A stretch of DNA of 64,000 nt from JBBQXK01 sp038209775 (GTDB lineage Bacteria; Pseudomonadota; Alphaproteobacteria; Rhodobacterales; Rhodobacteraceae), in assembly GCA_038209775.1 (NCBI GenBank), contig JBBQXK010000008.1, forward strand, positions 1 through 64,000, read 5' to 3'. This document shows positions 42,783 to 51,223 of the stretch, in pieces; position 1 is the stretch's first letter, and each line of letters begins with the position of its first letter. The notes below the pieces were generated by a model. That model worked only from the letters and a program-made list of their open reading frames with translations, had not been told where the DNA came from and did not search any database. A program made the translations under genes and the position numbers.

Positions 42783-44537
42783 ATGAAAAGGCACCGGGCT
42801 TATCCAACTTGGATGACCGACCCCCGCACCCACCGCCGCCTTGCCGCGATACTGGCCGCCGATGTGGTGGGCTATTCCCGCCTGATGGGCGTGGATGAGG
42901 CGGGAACGCTGGCCGCCCTGCGCACCCGCTGGCGCGACGTGCTGACGCCCGGGGTGGCCGCGCACAAGGGCCGGGTGGTCAAGGTGATGGGCGACGGCGT
43001 GCTGGTCGAGTTTGGCAGCGCCGTCGATGCCGTGGAATGTGCAATGGCGGTGCAGGCGGGGTTTGCCAGTGCCAATGAAGGGAAGCCAGCGGACCGCCAG
43101 ATCACGCTGCGCATCGGCATCAATCTGGGCGATGTGATTGTGGAGGGGTCTGACCTCTATGGCGACGGCGTCAACATCGCGGCGCGGCTGGAGGCGCTGG
43201 CGGAGCCGGGGGGCATCTGCATTTCGGCCTCGGTCCACGATCAGGTGCGCGGCAAGGTTTCCGCCGGATTTGATGCGCTGGGTCCGCAGGCGCTGAAGAA
43301 CATCGCCGAACCCGTGCCGGTATTCCGCGTCAAGGCTGTGGCCACCGAGGCACCCCCGCTGGCACTGCCCGAAAAACCCTCGATCGCCGTGCTGCCCTTT
43401 ACCAGCATGTCCGCTGACCCCGAGCATGAACACTTCGTCGACGGGCTGACCGAAGACCTGATCACCGACCTGTCGCGCAACGCCGACCTGTTCGTGATCG
43501 CCCGCAACTCGACTTTTGCCTACAAGGGCCGGTCGGTGGACGCACGCCAGGTCGCCCGCGAGTTGGGGGTGCGCTATCTGCTTGAAGGCTCGGCCCGCCG
43601 GTCGGGCGCGCGGGTCAGGATCAACGTGCAACTGATCGACTCTGTCGGTGGCGGGCATCTGTGGGCCGAACGGTTTGACAGCGAGATGCAGGACATCTTC
43701 GACTTGCAGGACGCGGTGACGGCGCGGATTGTCAGCGAGTTGTCGGGGCGGCTGGTGGCGGTGCCGGTCCGGCGTCGGACCACCAGCATCGACGCCTATG
43801 ATCATTGCGTGCGGGGCAGGGCATTGATCACCAATGGCGGGGGCAAACCTGTGGTGCTTCTGGCGGCGGTCGCCAGAATGGAAAGCGCGCTGGCGCTGGA
43901 CCCGCTCTATGCCGAACCGCATCGCTGGATCGCCTTCAGCCGGTTGTTGTGCTGGGTGCACAACATGGAAACCGAGGGGCCGCACCGCGCGCTGGCCGTC
44001 GAACACGCCCGAACCGCCGTGCGGCTGGACCCGCAGGATGCCGCAAACCAATGGGTGATGGCCTGGGTTCTGTCCTACGAACATCTGATCCCCGAGACCG
44101 AGCAGGCGTTCGCCAAGGCACTGGCGCTGGACCCCAGCAATGCGGACGCCTGGGCCACCTTTGCCGACATCAGCGCGGTGCTGGGCAAAACCGGGCTAGC
44201 GCTGGACGCCATTCGCCGCGCGATGCGGCTGGAACCCCACACGCCGTTCTTCTACTACTGGTTCGAGGGGTTCATCCTGTATTGCGACCGGCAATACGAG
44301 GCCGCCGCAAGAACCGTGCAACGGTCCGAGGTCTTTGGCACCGCGTCGCATCGCATTCTGGCAGCAGCATTGGCGCAATTGGGGCGGATCGACGACGCAA
44401 AGCGCGCCGGGGCGCTGTACTGCGCCAGTACGCCGGGGTTCCGGATCAGTCGCTGGGTTGCGTTGCATTCCTATGGCGATGCGGCGACGATTGAACATTA
44501 TGCCGAAGGGTGCCGGATGGCTGGGCTGCCGGAGTGA
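42783..44537 (+). CDS. Adenylate/guanylate cyclase (class III) with TolB-like and TPR domains
   Basis: 584 aa. The class III cyclase domain covers about residues 18-185, with metal-binding Asp in ILAADVVGYSRL and VKVMGDGVLVEF, and GDGVNIAARL late in the domain. A TolB-like region follows (KPSIAVLPFTSMSADPEHEH; about 195-320), then TPR-like helices to about 560. No membrane span is visible, so the protein is likely cytosolic. Two starts are possible (42783 or ATG at 42813); neither has a good ribosome site. Many alphaproteobacteria have several such proteins; the signal sensed is unknown. Confidence 0.88.
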   Translation: MKRHRAYPTWMTDPRTHRRLAAILAADVVGYSRLMGVDEAGTLAALRTRWRDVLTPGVAAHKGRVVKVMGDGVLVEFGSAVDAVECAMAVQAGFASANEGKPADRQITLRIGINLGDVIVEGSDLYGDGVNIAARLEALAEPGGICISASVHDQVRGKVSAGFDALGPQALKNIAEPVPVFRVKAVATEAPPLALPEKPSIAVLPFTSMSADPEHEHFVDGLTEDLITDLSRNADLFVIARNSTFAYKGRSVDARQVARELGVRYLLEGSARRSGARVRINVQLIDSVGGGHLWAERFDSEMQDIFDLQDAVTARIVSELSGRLVAVPVRRRTTSIDAYDHCVRGRALITNGGGKPVVLLAAVARMESALALDPLYAEPHRWIAFSRLLCWVHNMETEGPHRALAVEHARTAVRLDPQDAANQWVMAWVLSYEHLIPETEQAFAKALALDPSNADAWATFADISAVLGKTGLALDAIRRAMRLEPHTPFFYYWFEGFILYCDRQYEAAARTVQRSEVFGTASHRILAAALAQLGRIDDAKRAGALYCASTPGFRISRWVALHSYGDAATIEHYAEGCRMAGLPE

Positions 44538-44539
44538 CC

Positions 44540-44590
44540 GGGGTCATGGATTTTCGGGGGTCACGGATTTGCGGGGGTCACGGATTTTCC
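44540..44590. repeat. Three 17-bp tandem repeats after the cyclase gene
   Basis: Three units start at 44540, 44557 and 44574: GGGGTCATGGATTTTCG, GGGGTCACGGATTTGCG and GGGGTCACGGATTTTCC, followed by a fourth GGGG. The array lies directly after the cyclase stop and 175 bp before tRNA-Asp. It contains no reading frame of note. The pattern is a recent tandem duplication of an intergenic unit. Confidence 0.75.
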
Positions 44591-44765
44591 GGGGTATGCG
44601 CAGATATGCACGATGGCCCGCAGCCCGACCTTCGGTGAGGGATCAGATGCGCAGGTCAGCCCTGCCTGACCAGTCAGGACTTTCCGCCCAAAGTCCGCTT
44701 GACGCCGCCGCGCCGCTTCCGTAATACCCCCCCACGCCCGGGGTGACCCGGGGGGGAATGATCGC

Positions 44766-44842
44766 GCGGTGGTAGCTCAGTTGGTTAGAGTACCGGCCTG
44801 TCACGCCGGGGGTCGCGGGTTCGAGCCCCGTCCACCGCGCCA
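44766..44842 (+). tRNA. tRNA-Asp (GUC)
   Basis: Acceptor GCGGTGG pairs with CCACCGC, the anticodon stem CCGGC/GCCGG closes the loop CTGTCAC (anticodon GTC), the T arm is GCGGG-TTCGAGC-CCCGT, and the CCA end is encoded. GluQ, which modifies queuosine in this tRNA, is encoded at 25.0 kb. Confidence 0.97.
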
Positions 44843-44865
44843 CTTTCCCCGTTGAATTGCCAGCC

Positions 44866-45477
44866 TCAGCGCAGCAGCCAGACCTTGTCCTGATCGTCCG
44901 GCGGGCCTTCGGTTGCGATCAGCGTGACCCTGTGCTGCGGGCCGTACAGCCGGGCAATCTCGTCCGCGTAGACCGGGAACGGCGGGCCGTCATCGGGCGC
45001 GCGGCCATCCTCGAACGACAGCAGCAACTGCGGTGCACTGCCGGTGATCGACGTCATGTGGGCGGCATAGCGTGACCGCATCGCCGGCGGCAGGGCGATC
45101 AGGGCGGCGCGGTCATAGACGGCATCGACGGCACCCAGTGCCATCGCAGTCAGATCGAAGATGTCGCCCTGATGCACCACCAGCCCCGGCGCGCTCAGCC
45201 GGGTCAGCGGCCCCTGCACTTCAACCAGCGGCGTCAGCCCTAGGTCCGCGAACAGGCCCGCCACCGCCAGCGGGCTGATCTCTGCCGCCACCACCTGGCA
45301 CCCCTGATCCCGCAACCACCCGATATCACGCGTCTTGCCGCACAAGGGCACGAACACCCGCGCGCCCGGCGGCAGCGCCAGCGCCGCGAAGTGCCGGACC
45401 AGCAGCGGATGCGCCACCGCCCCGTGAAACGGGATGCGTCCGCGTTCCCAGATGCCCAGCCAGAAGTCGCGGTCCAT
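44866..45477 (-). CDS. tpm: Thiopurine S-methyltransferase (TPMT) family protein
   Basis: 203 aa. SAM-dependent methyltransferase of the bacterial TPMT family, which in some species methylates tellurite or selenium compounds. DFWLGIWERGRIPFH at the N-terminus, VFVPLCGKTRDIGWLRDQG as the SAM motif, and AVYDRAALIALPPAMRSRYA are diagnostic. ATG at 45477 overlaps the upstream gene's stop (TGATG); a GTG one codon earlier is possible. Substrate uncertain. Confidence 0.9.
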   Translation of the reverse strand: MDRDFWLGIWERGRIPFHGAVAHPLLVRHFAALALPPGARVFVPLCGKTRDIGWLRDQGCQVVAAEISPLAVAGLFADLGLTPLVEVQGPLTRLSAPGLVVHQGDIFDLTAMALGAVDAVYDRAALIALPPAMRSRYAAHMTSITGSAPQLLLSFEDGRAPDDGPPFPVYADEIARLYGPQHRVTLIATEGPPDDQDKVWLLR

Positions 45478-45923
45478 CACCCCTCCTGCAGAATGATCCG
45501 ATAGCGGATATGTCCGTCATGGGGGGCATAGCTGTCGTACAAAGCCCGCGCCCGCGCGTTGCCCTCATCGGTATGCCAGTACAACCGCGACCAGCCCTGC
45601 GCGCGCGCCAGCGCCAGCAGATCGTCGATCAACGCCCGCCCCAGCCCCATGCCCCGGGCGGCATCCGACACGAACAGATCCTCCAGAAACCCGTCCGCCC
45701 CCAGCCCCCAGGTGGACAGATGCCAGTGGTGCAGGGCAAAGCCCATGACGCGGCCCCCGGCCTCGGCCACCCGCCCGGTCAGCGGCGACAAAGGGTCCAT
45801 CGCCCGGTCCCAGGTGCGGTCGGTGACGGCGGCGGGCAGGGTGACGGCGTAGAAAGCCAGGTACTGCGCCCAGAGGTCGCGCCAGACGGGCTCATCGGCG
45901 GGGAGGAGAGGGCGGATTTGCAT
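45477..45923 (-). CDS. GNAT-family N-acetyltransferase
   Basis: 148 aa. The GNAT fold is shown by IRPLLPADEPVWRDLWAQYL at the start and the acetyl-CoA motif AARGMGLGRALIDDLLALA followed by LYWHTDEGNARARALYDSY. Substrate not predictable. The gene is coupled to the TPMT gene downstream by overlapping stop and start codons. Confidence 0.9.
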   Translation of the reverse strand: MQIRPLLPADEPVWRDLWAQYLAFYAVTLPAAVTDRTWDRAMDPLSPLTGRVAEAGGRVMGFALHHWHLSTWGLGADGFLEDLFVSDAARGMGLGRALIDDLLALARAQGWSRLYWHTDEGNARARALYDSYAPHDGHIRYRIILQEG

Positions 45924-45940
45924 GGGGGTGGCGGCACTTT

Positions 45941-47608
45941 CTATAGTGGGTTCCCCTTGCCTGCGGCGTCACGCGCCAGGTGCGCATCGTCCAATACTGC
46001 CTTGAGGCGGGCGCGTTCGTCGGGCGCAAGTCCTTCAAGGAAGTCCCGAATTGCGTCACCTGCGGCGTCGAGAAAATCGCCAGCCTTCTCACCCAGTTCA
46101 TAGCGATCACTCAATTCGGGAACAACATCGGAGGCGACAAGGGCCAACGTGCCAAATGCAGCCGCTGTCGCCCAGCCTGCAACCGAAACCATGTTGATCA
46201 GGCCCTTGACCGTCACCGTGGCGCTTTTCTCGGCCTGTTTGCCCGTGCCCTCCGCGACGCCCTGAACATGCTGCATCAGCGCCACGCTTTTCGGTTCGAC
46301 GAATTCTGTCCGCAACGCGGTTTCCAGCAGGGCAAAGATCGTCTCGCGCGTTACCTTGCGGCGCGAAAAGGTTGCGTGTTCGTCGTCCAGCTCCCGCGCC
46401 TCGGGGAAGGACCGTACGAGGCCCGATGCGACACCCAGCAACGTGTCCAGCGCCGCCCGGGCCTCGGACGGCAGCAGGTCCAGTGGGTCACGCCTGTCGC
46501 GCGCGCCGGTGTCGTTGGACTCCAACAGCGCGCCAAGAGCGACCAGACTGGCCCACAGTTCCAGCGACCGCAGTGCGAGCGGGCGGCTGGTGTCGGCAAG
46601 GATGCCCTGGAACCGCAGCGCTTCTTCATGCACCTCTTGCCGCAGGCCGCCTGCGTTGATCCGGGGGCCAAGGCTTGCCAGCAGCTTGGCCGCCCGTTCG
46701 CCCGCCATGCGCGCCAGCAGGTCCTGCCGCGCCTCGGTCGGTGGGTTGCGCACGAACAACTCCATCGCCCCATGCGTGGGCGAGAACCGCCACCCCGCCA
46801 AATCCTGCGCCTCGATCAAGGCCGTCACCGTCAGGGGTGGTTCGTCTGGGAGATCGGGGTCCGATTCTGCCTTGGGCGCCAGCCACGGCAAGGGCGTGGG
46901 CCAAGGGGGAAGGGAGTTCAGATAGTCGAGGATCTGGTTGGTGCGCTCGGCGTTGTTCTCGATTGCGGACAGCCGGGCAAGTTCGGGGTCGTGCCGGGTG
47001 GCGGGGGTGTCTTGGAAGGACAGGCCCGAAAACGGGCCATCTTTTGCCTCCTCCTTCCGCACCATTCCCGCAATGGGACGCAGATCGGCCACGGCGGTTT
47101 GGTTGAGCAAAAGAAACTCCAGCCCGGTCAGACCCTGCAGGGGGCCGAGGTCGGCCACGGCGGTCTGGTCGAGCGAGAGCACCTGCAGTCCGGTCAGGCC
47201 CTGCAGGGGGCCGAGGTCGGCCACTGCGGTCTGGCTGAGCGTGAGCATCTGCAGCCCGGTCAGGCCCTGCAGGGGGCCGAGGTCGGTCACGGCGGTCTGG
47301 TTGAGCACGAGCATCTGCAGCCCGGTCAGGCCCTGCAGGGGGCCGAGGTCGGACACGGCGGTCTGGTCGAGCCAGAGCGTCTGCAACCCGGTCAGGCCCT
47401 GCAGGGGGGCGAGGTCGGCCACCTGCGTGTTGTCCAGATCGAGCAACAGCAGCCCCTCGATCCCCCGCACCTCTTCGGGAATGCGGGTCAGGGCGCGGAA
47501 CGGCTTGGCGTCGAAACTCAGGCGCGTTTCCCCCGCCTTGCGGACACGTTCGATCTCGGCCAATGCCGCCTCATAGGCGCGATCTTCGGGGGTGGCTTGA
47601 TCGGTCAT
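45941..47608 (-). CDS. Leucine-rich-repeat membrane protein with unrecognised C-terminal region
   Basis: 555 aa. After a short N-terminal segment, residues 58-167 are five near-identical 22-aa LRR units (pattern LDQTAVADLGPLQGLTGLQVLS), the rest of a sixth follows. Residues 180-460 are unrecognised, mainly helical, with charged and Ala-rich stretches. A hydrophobic span is visible at about 471-497 (INMVSVAGWATAAAFGTLAL, then VASDVV), with an acidic C-terminal tail. This looks like a protein-binding ectodomain or cytosolic face fixed to a membrane; function is unknown. No ribosome site is clear before the ATG at 47608. A very long reading frame on the opposite strand is a compositional shadow. 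Confidence 0.8.
   Translation of the reverse strand: MTDQATPEDRAYEAALAEIERVRKAGETRLSFDAKPFRALTRIPEEVRGIEGLLLLDLDNTQVADLAPLQGLTGLQTLWLDQTAVSDLGPLQGLTGLQMLVLNQTAVTDLGPLQGLTGLQMLTLSQTAVADLGPLQGLTGLQVLSLDQTAVADLGPLQGLTGLEFLLLNQTAVADLRPIAGMVRKEEAKDGPFSGLSFQDTPATRHDPELARLSAIENNAERTNQILDYLNSLPPWPTPLPWLAPKAESDPDLPDEPPLTVTALIEAQDLAGWRFSPTHGAMELFVRNPPTEARQDLLARMAGERAAKLLASLGPRINAGGLRQEVHEEALRFQGILADTSRPLALRSLELWASLVALGALLESNDTGARDRRDPLDLLPSEARAALDTLLGVASGLVRSFPEARELDDEHATFSRRKVTRETIFALLETALRTEFVEPKSVALMQHVQGVAEGTGKQAEKSATVTVKGLINMVSVAGWATAAAFGTLALVASDVVPELSDRYELGEKAGDFLDAAGDAIRDFLEGLAPDERARLKAVLDDAHLARDAAGKGNPL
47108..47437. repeat. 66-bp tandem DNA repeats within the LRR gene
   Basis: Five consecutive 66-bp units encode the 22-aa LRR units. 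They are almost identical at the DNA level, including silent positions, with the CTGCAG..GGGCCGAGGTCGG phrase repeated in each. Near-identity of silent bases indicates recent expansion or gene conversion rather than slow protein-level selection. Confidence 0.85.
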
Positions 47609-47683
47609 CCTGCGGGCTTACCCTCTCAACTCATGCGTGGTTTTCAGATGCAGATGGGCCGCTTCGCCTTGCGGCGCAAGCAC

Positions 47684-47711
47684 GGGGGGAAATCGGGCCG
47701 GAATTCCCCCC
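47684..47711. terminator. GC-rich inverted repeat between the dipeptidase and LRR genes
   Basis: GGGGGGAA (47684-47691) pairs with TTCCCCCC (47704-47711) over 8 bp with a 12-nt loop. It lies 11 bp past the stop codon of the minus-strand peptidase gene, before the LRR gene start. No T run follows, so as a terminator it is weak evidence; it may also be a shared RNA 3' end structure. Confidence 0.4.
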
Positions 47712-47722
47712 TTTGGCCCCGC

Positions 47723-49096
47723 TTACCGCACCAGCCTGTCCAGCACCCTTGCCCAACTGCGGATGCCCTTGTGGAAGCTTTCCACGTCGTATTTCTCATT
47801 CGGGCTGTGGATCTGGTCGTCGTCGCGCGCAAAGCCGATCAGCATGGCGTCCATGCCGAGATAATCCTTGAAATACCGCGCGATGGGGATCGACCCGCCG
47901 GCGCCGACATAGACCGCCGGTTGGCCCCATTCGTCGGTCAGGGCGTGGCGGGCGGCGTCGAAGGACGGGTTGTCGACCGACATCACACCTGCGGGGCTGT
48001 TGCCGTGGCCCTTCCAGGTGACGGTGCAATCGGCGGGCAGTTGCGCCTGTACCCAAGACCGGAAGGCGTCGCGGATCTTGTCGGGGTCCTGGCGGGACAC
48101 CAGACGGAAGCTGACCTTGGCATGGGCCTCGGACGGCAGCACCGTCTTGAACCCGTCGCCGGTATAGCCGCCCCAGATGCCGTTCACCTCGGCAGTCGGG
48201 CGCGACCACAGCATCTCCAACGGTGTGCGGTCGTGTTCGCCTGCAGGGACCGACAGGCCGACGTCGCCAAGGTACTTGGCGTGGTCGAACGACAGGCCCT
48301 GCCACTGGGCGCGGATCGCCTCGGGCAGTTCGTCCACGTCGTCATAGAAGCCCGGCACCTGAATGCGGCCCTGCGCGTCGTGCAGACCGGCCAGCACCCG
48401 CGACAGCACCCGGATCGGGTTGATCGCGGCGCCGCCGTACTGGCCCGAGTGCAGGTCCTTGTTGGCGCCGGTGATCGTCAGCTCTTCCCCCAAGAGGCCG
48501 CGCAGCATGGTGGTGATGGCGGGGATGTGATCCTCATGCAGACCCGTGTCGCAGATCATCGCGATGTCAGAGCGCAGTTCGGCGGCGTTGTCCTGCATGA
48601 AGGGGATGAGGGAGGGCGAGCCGGATTCCTCTTCCCCCTCCAGAAACACGGTGATGCGGCAGGGCAGGGTGCCGTGTTCGGCCTTCCATGCGCGGAACGC
48701 CTCGACAAAGGTCATCAGCTGACCCTTGTCGTCAGAGGTGCCACGACCACGCAGGACGCGGCCCTTGGGTGTATCCTCGATGGCCGGATCGAACGGGTCG
48801 CGGTGCCACAGCGACAGGGGATCGACGGGCTGCACATCGTAGTGGCCGTAGAACAAGAGGTGCGGGCCAGAGGTGCCGGCATGCGCCACCACCATCGGAT
48901 GGCCGGGGGTGGGGCGCTTGGAGGCGTCAAAGCCGATCGAGGTGAGGTCGGCCACCAGCCAGTCTGCGGCGCGGTCGCAATCGGCCTTGAAGGCGGGGTC
49001 GGTCGAGATCGAGGGGATGCGCAGGAGGTCAATCAGCCGGTCGAGTGCGCCGGGAAGATCGGCGTCGATACGGGCCAGCACGGGTTCAAGGGTCAT
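47723..49096 (-). CDS. M20-family dipeptidase
   Basis: 457 aa. A zinc metallopeptidase of the M20 family (PepV/carnosinase-like). Metal and catalytic residues are visible: LFYGHYDVQPVDP, GRGTSDDKGQLM, EGEEESGS, and the late SIPIARYF region. The domain inserted for dimerisation is in the middle (INPIRVLSRVLAGL). ATG at 49096 follows AGGAG by six bases; nearby in-frame ATGs are less well spaced. Substrates are unknown, small peptides likely. Confidence 0.93.
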   Translation of the reverse strand: MTLEPVLARIDADLPGALDRLIDLLRIPSISTDPAFKADCDRAADWLVADLTSIGFDASKRPTPGHPMVVAHAGTSGPHLLFYGHYDVQPVDPLSLWHRDPFDPAIEDTPKGRVLRGRGTSDDKGQLMTFVEAFRAWKAEHGTLPCRITVFLEGEEESGSPSLIPFMQDNAAELRSDIAMICDTGLHEDHIPAITTMLRGLLGEELTITGANKDLHSGQYGGAAINPIRVLSRVLAGLHDAQGRIQVPGFYDDVDELPEAIRAQWQGLSFDHAKYLGDVGLSVPAGEHDRTPLEMLWSRPTAEVNGIWGGYTGDGFKTVLPSEAHAKVSFRLVSRQDPDKIRDAFRSWVQAQLPADCTVTWKGHGNSPAGVMSVDNPSFDAARHALTDEWGQPAVYVGAGGSIPIARYFKDYLGMDAMLIGFARDDDQIHSPNEKYDVESFHKGIRSWARVLDRLVR

Positions 49097-49205
49097 CATC
49101 ATCTCCTGATCTGTTGATCGCTGGCGGGACCCTAGCAGCGATCCGGCCCCTGTCCAGAGCGTGCGCCTTGCGCTAATAGTGGCACCAGGCGGCGGGAGTG
49201 GTGCG

Positions 49206-49775
49206 ATGCGGGTGCTGGTGTTGGCGACGGGTGTTCTGGGGATGGCGGGGGCGGCGATGGCCGAGCCGTTGGCGTCAGCGGAGGCGCGCAAGGCGCTGTG
49301 GCCGGCCAAGACGGCGCTGGCCATCGTGATGCGTCCGCACCCGAAACTGCCCGAGGATCAGGGGAAACTTTTGGCCGCGGTGGCGTCGGGGCAGCCCTAT
49401 TACGGTGCCATCGCGTTTTCGCCCGATGAGGGGATCCTGGTCGAGGCGACGGTGGCGGCAGTGAACCACCATTCGGTGGGCGCGGCAGAGGCGGCGGCGC
49501 TGGCGGATTGTGACGCCAAACGCAAGGGCGATACACCCTGTGCGGTGGCGGTGGTGCTGCGGCCCGACGGGTGGGAGGCGCGTCCGTTCGAGGTGTCGCA
49601 GTCAGCGACCGAGGCCCTGCGCAAGGAATACGGGCGAAGCGGGCCGCGCGCGATGGCCGTGTCGGCGGCAACGGGCGCATATGGTCTGGGCGCGGGCGAG
49701 GGGGCGGCAGAGGTGGCGGTGATCGCCTGTGCGGCGGCGGGTGCCACGGATTGCGCGGTGGTGGTGGCGGACTGA
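49206..49775 (+). CDS. Exported protein of unknown function upstream of hemA
   Basis: 189 aa. A signal peptide (VLVLATGVLGMAGAAMAEP) precedes a soluble domain. The rest, for example YGAIAFSPDEGILVEATVAA and ADCDAKRKGDTPCAVAVVL, has a pattern seen in small exported bacterial proteins with repeated Cys and acidic residues. No function known. ATG at 49206 is the only start giving a full signal peptide. It lies 102 bp before hemA on the same strand. Confidence 0.7.
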   Translation: MRVLVLATGVLGMAGAAMAEPLASAEARKALWPAKTALAIVMRPHPKLPEDQGKLLAAVASGQPYYGAIAFSPDEGILVEATVAAVNHHSVGAAEAAALADCDAKRKGDTPCAVAVVLRPDGWEARPFEVSQSATEALRKEYGRSGPRAMAVSAATGAYGLGAGEGAAEVAVIACAAAGATDCAVVVAD

Positions 49776-49792
49776 GGTTTTTTGGGGGGGGG

Positions 49793-49805
49793 CGGCAAAT
49801 TGCCG
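49793..49805. promoter_or_regulatory. Palindrome upstream of hemA
   Basis: CGGCAA-A-TTGCCG is a perfect 13-bp palindrome located 72 bp before the hemA start. It follows a T6/G10 tract. In Rhodobacter hemA is controlled by oxygen-responsive regulators, but this sequence does not match the FNR consensus. A regulatory role is a guess. Confidence 0.35.
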
Positions 49806-49877
49806 TCCTGAAATCTGTAGCGCAGACCCGATATGTGTGCTGCACCGAACGACCGCACCGCGACGGAGACCCAGTGG

Positions 49878-51101
49878 ATGGACTATTCCCAGGCCCTTGA
49901 TGCAGCCCTGACGCGCCTGCACGACGAAGGCCGTTACCGCGTGTTTACACCGATCCTGCGCCGACAGGGTCATTTCCCGCGTGCCGTCTGGCAACGCCCC
50001 GACGGGACCGAGCGCGATATCACGGTGTGGTGCGGCAACGACTATCTGGGGATGGGGCAGCATCCGGCGGTGCTGGCCGCGATGCATGACGCGCTTGGGG
50101 CGGTCGGGGCGGGGTCGGGTGGCACGCGGAATATCTCGGGCACCACGGCGCATCACCGCGCACTGGAGGCGGAACTGGCCGATCTGCACGGGAAAGAGGC
50201 GGCGCTGGTGTTTACCTCGGCCTATGTCGCCAATGATGCGGCGCTGTCGACGCTGCGGGACGTTTTTCCGGGGCTTATCATCTATTCCGATGCGCTGAAC
50301 CACGCCTCGATGATCGAGGGGATACGGCGGGGTGGTGGCAGTAAGCGAATATTCGGTCATAATGATGTGGCACATCTGCGCAGGCTGCTGGAGGCGGACG
50401 ATCCGGCGGCGCCGAAGCTGATCGCGTTCGAATCGGTCTATTCGATGGACGGTGATTTCGCGCCGATGCAGGCAATCTGCGATCTGGCCGAAGAGTTCGG
50501 CGCGCTGACCTATCTGGACGAAGTGCATGCGGTTGGCATGTACGGGCCGCGCGGGGCAGGGGTGGCGGCGCGTGACGGACAGATGCACCGGATCGACATG
50601 GTGAACGGCACGCTGGCCAAGGCTTATGGCGTGTTCGGCGGCTATGTTGCTGCAAGTGCGAAACTGGTCGATGCGCTGCGGTCCTATGCGCCCGGGTTCA
50701 TCTTTACCACGTCGCTGCCGCCTTCCGTTGCGGCAGGTGCGGTGGCGTCTGTGCGGTGGCTGAAGGGTGACCAATCATTGCGCGATCAGCATCAGCGGCA
50801 GGCGCGGATCCTGAAGATGCGGCTGCGCGGGCTGGGTCTGCCGATCACCGATCACGGGTCACATATTGTGCCGGTGCATGTCGGCAACCCCATCCATTGC
50901 AAGATGCTGTCGGATATGCTGCTGGAACAGCATGGAATCTATGTGCAGCCGATCAACTATCCCACGGTGCCGCGCGGCACCGAACGGCTGCGGTTTACCC
51001 CGTCACCACAGCATGATGCAGCCATGATCGAACATCTGGTGCAGGCGATGGATGCACTGTGGGGGCAATGTGCGCTGAATCGCGCCGAAGCCAGCGCCTG
51101 A
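49878..51101 (+). CDS. hemA: 5-aminolevulinate synthase
   Basis: 407 aa, the same length as the Rhodobacter enzyme. HemA condenses glycine with succinyl-CoA to form 5-aminolevulinate, the first step of tetrapyrrole synthesis by the Shemin pathway. Near-identical family motifs: ITVWCGNDYLGMGQHPAVL, AGSGGTRNISGTTAHHR, DEVHAVGMYGPRGAGVA, NGTLAKAYGVFGGY (PLP Lys) and QPINYPTVPRGTERLRFTPS. ATG at 49878 has GGAGA eight bases upstream. It is a strong taxonomic marker, since it belongs to the alphaproteobacterial type. Confidence 0.97.
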   Translation: MDYSQALDAALTRLHDEGRYRVFTPILRRQGHFPRAVWQRPDGTERDITVWCGNDYLGMGQHPAVLAAMHDALGAVGAGSGGTRNISGTTAHHRALEAELADLHGKEAALVFTSAYVANDAALSTLRDVFPGLIIYSDALNHASMIEGIRRGGGSKRIFGHNDVAHLRRLLEADDPAAPKLIAFESVYSMDGDFAPMQAICDLAEEFGALTYLDEVHAVGMYGPRGAGVAARDGQMHRIDMVNGTLAKAYGVFGGYVAASAKLVDALRSYAPGFIFTTSLPPSVAAGAVASVRWLKGDQSLRDQHQRQARILKMRLRGLGLPITDHGSHIVPVHVGNPIHCKMLSDMLLEQHGIYVQPINYPTVPRGTERLRFTPSPQHDAAMIEHLVQAMDALWGQCALNRAEASA

Positions 51102-51223
51102 CGGGCGTTACTGCATGTGCAAAGCGACTTGCCATATGTTAGCCTTTCGTCAATAGACCGGAATCGCGTAGGCTTATAACAAGCGACTCGCCGGCCACTT
51201 GGGGCAAGGGATACGGGGACAGG

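Noticed and set aside
47684..47711. A strong terminator after the peptidase gene
   Set aside because: The 8-bp inverted repeat is real but no T run follows, so it was kept only as a weak hairpin.
45980..49117. A 1045-codon open frame on the plus strand over the LRR and peptidase genes
   Set aside because: It lies opposite two real genes, has the low-complexity repeats (GLVEREHLQPGQALQGAEVGH) caused by the LRR DNA repeats, and has no family features. High GC makes long antisense frames common.
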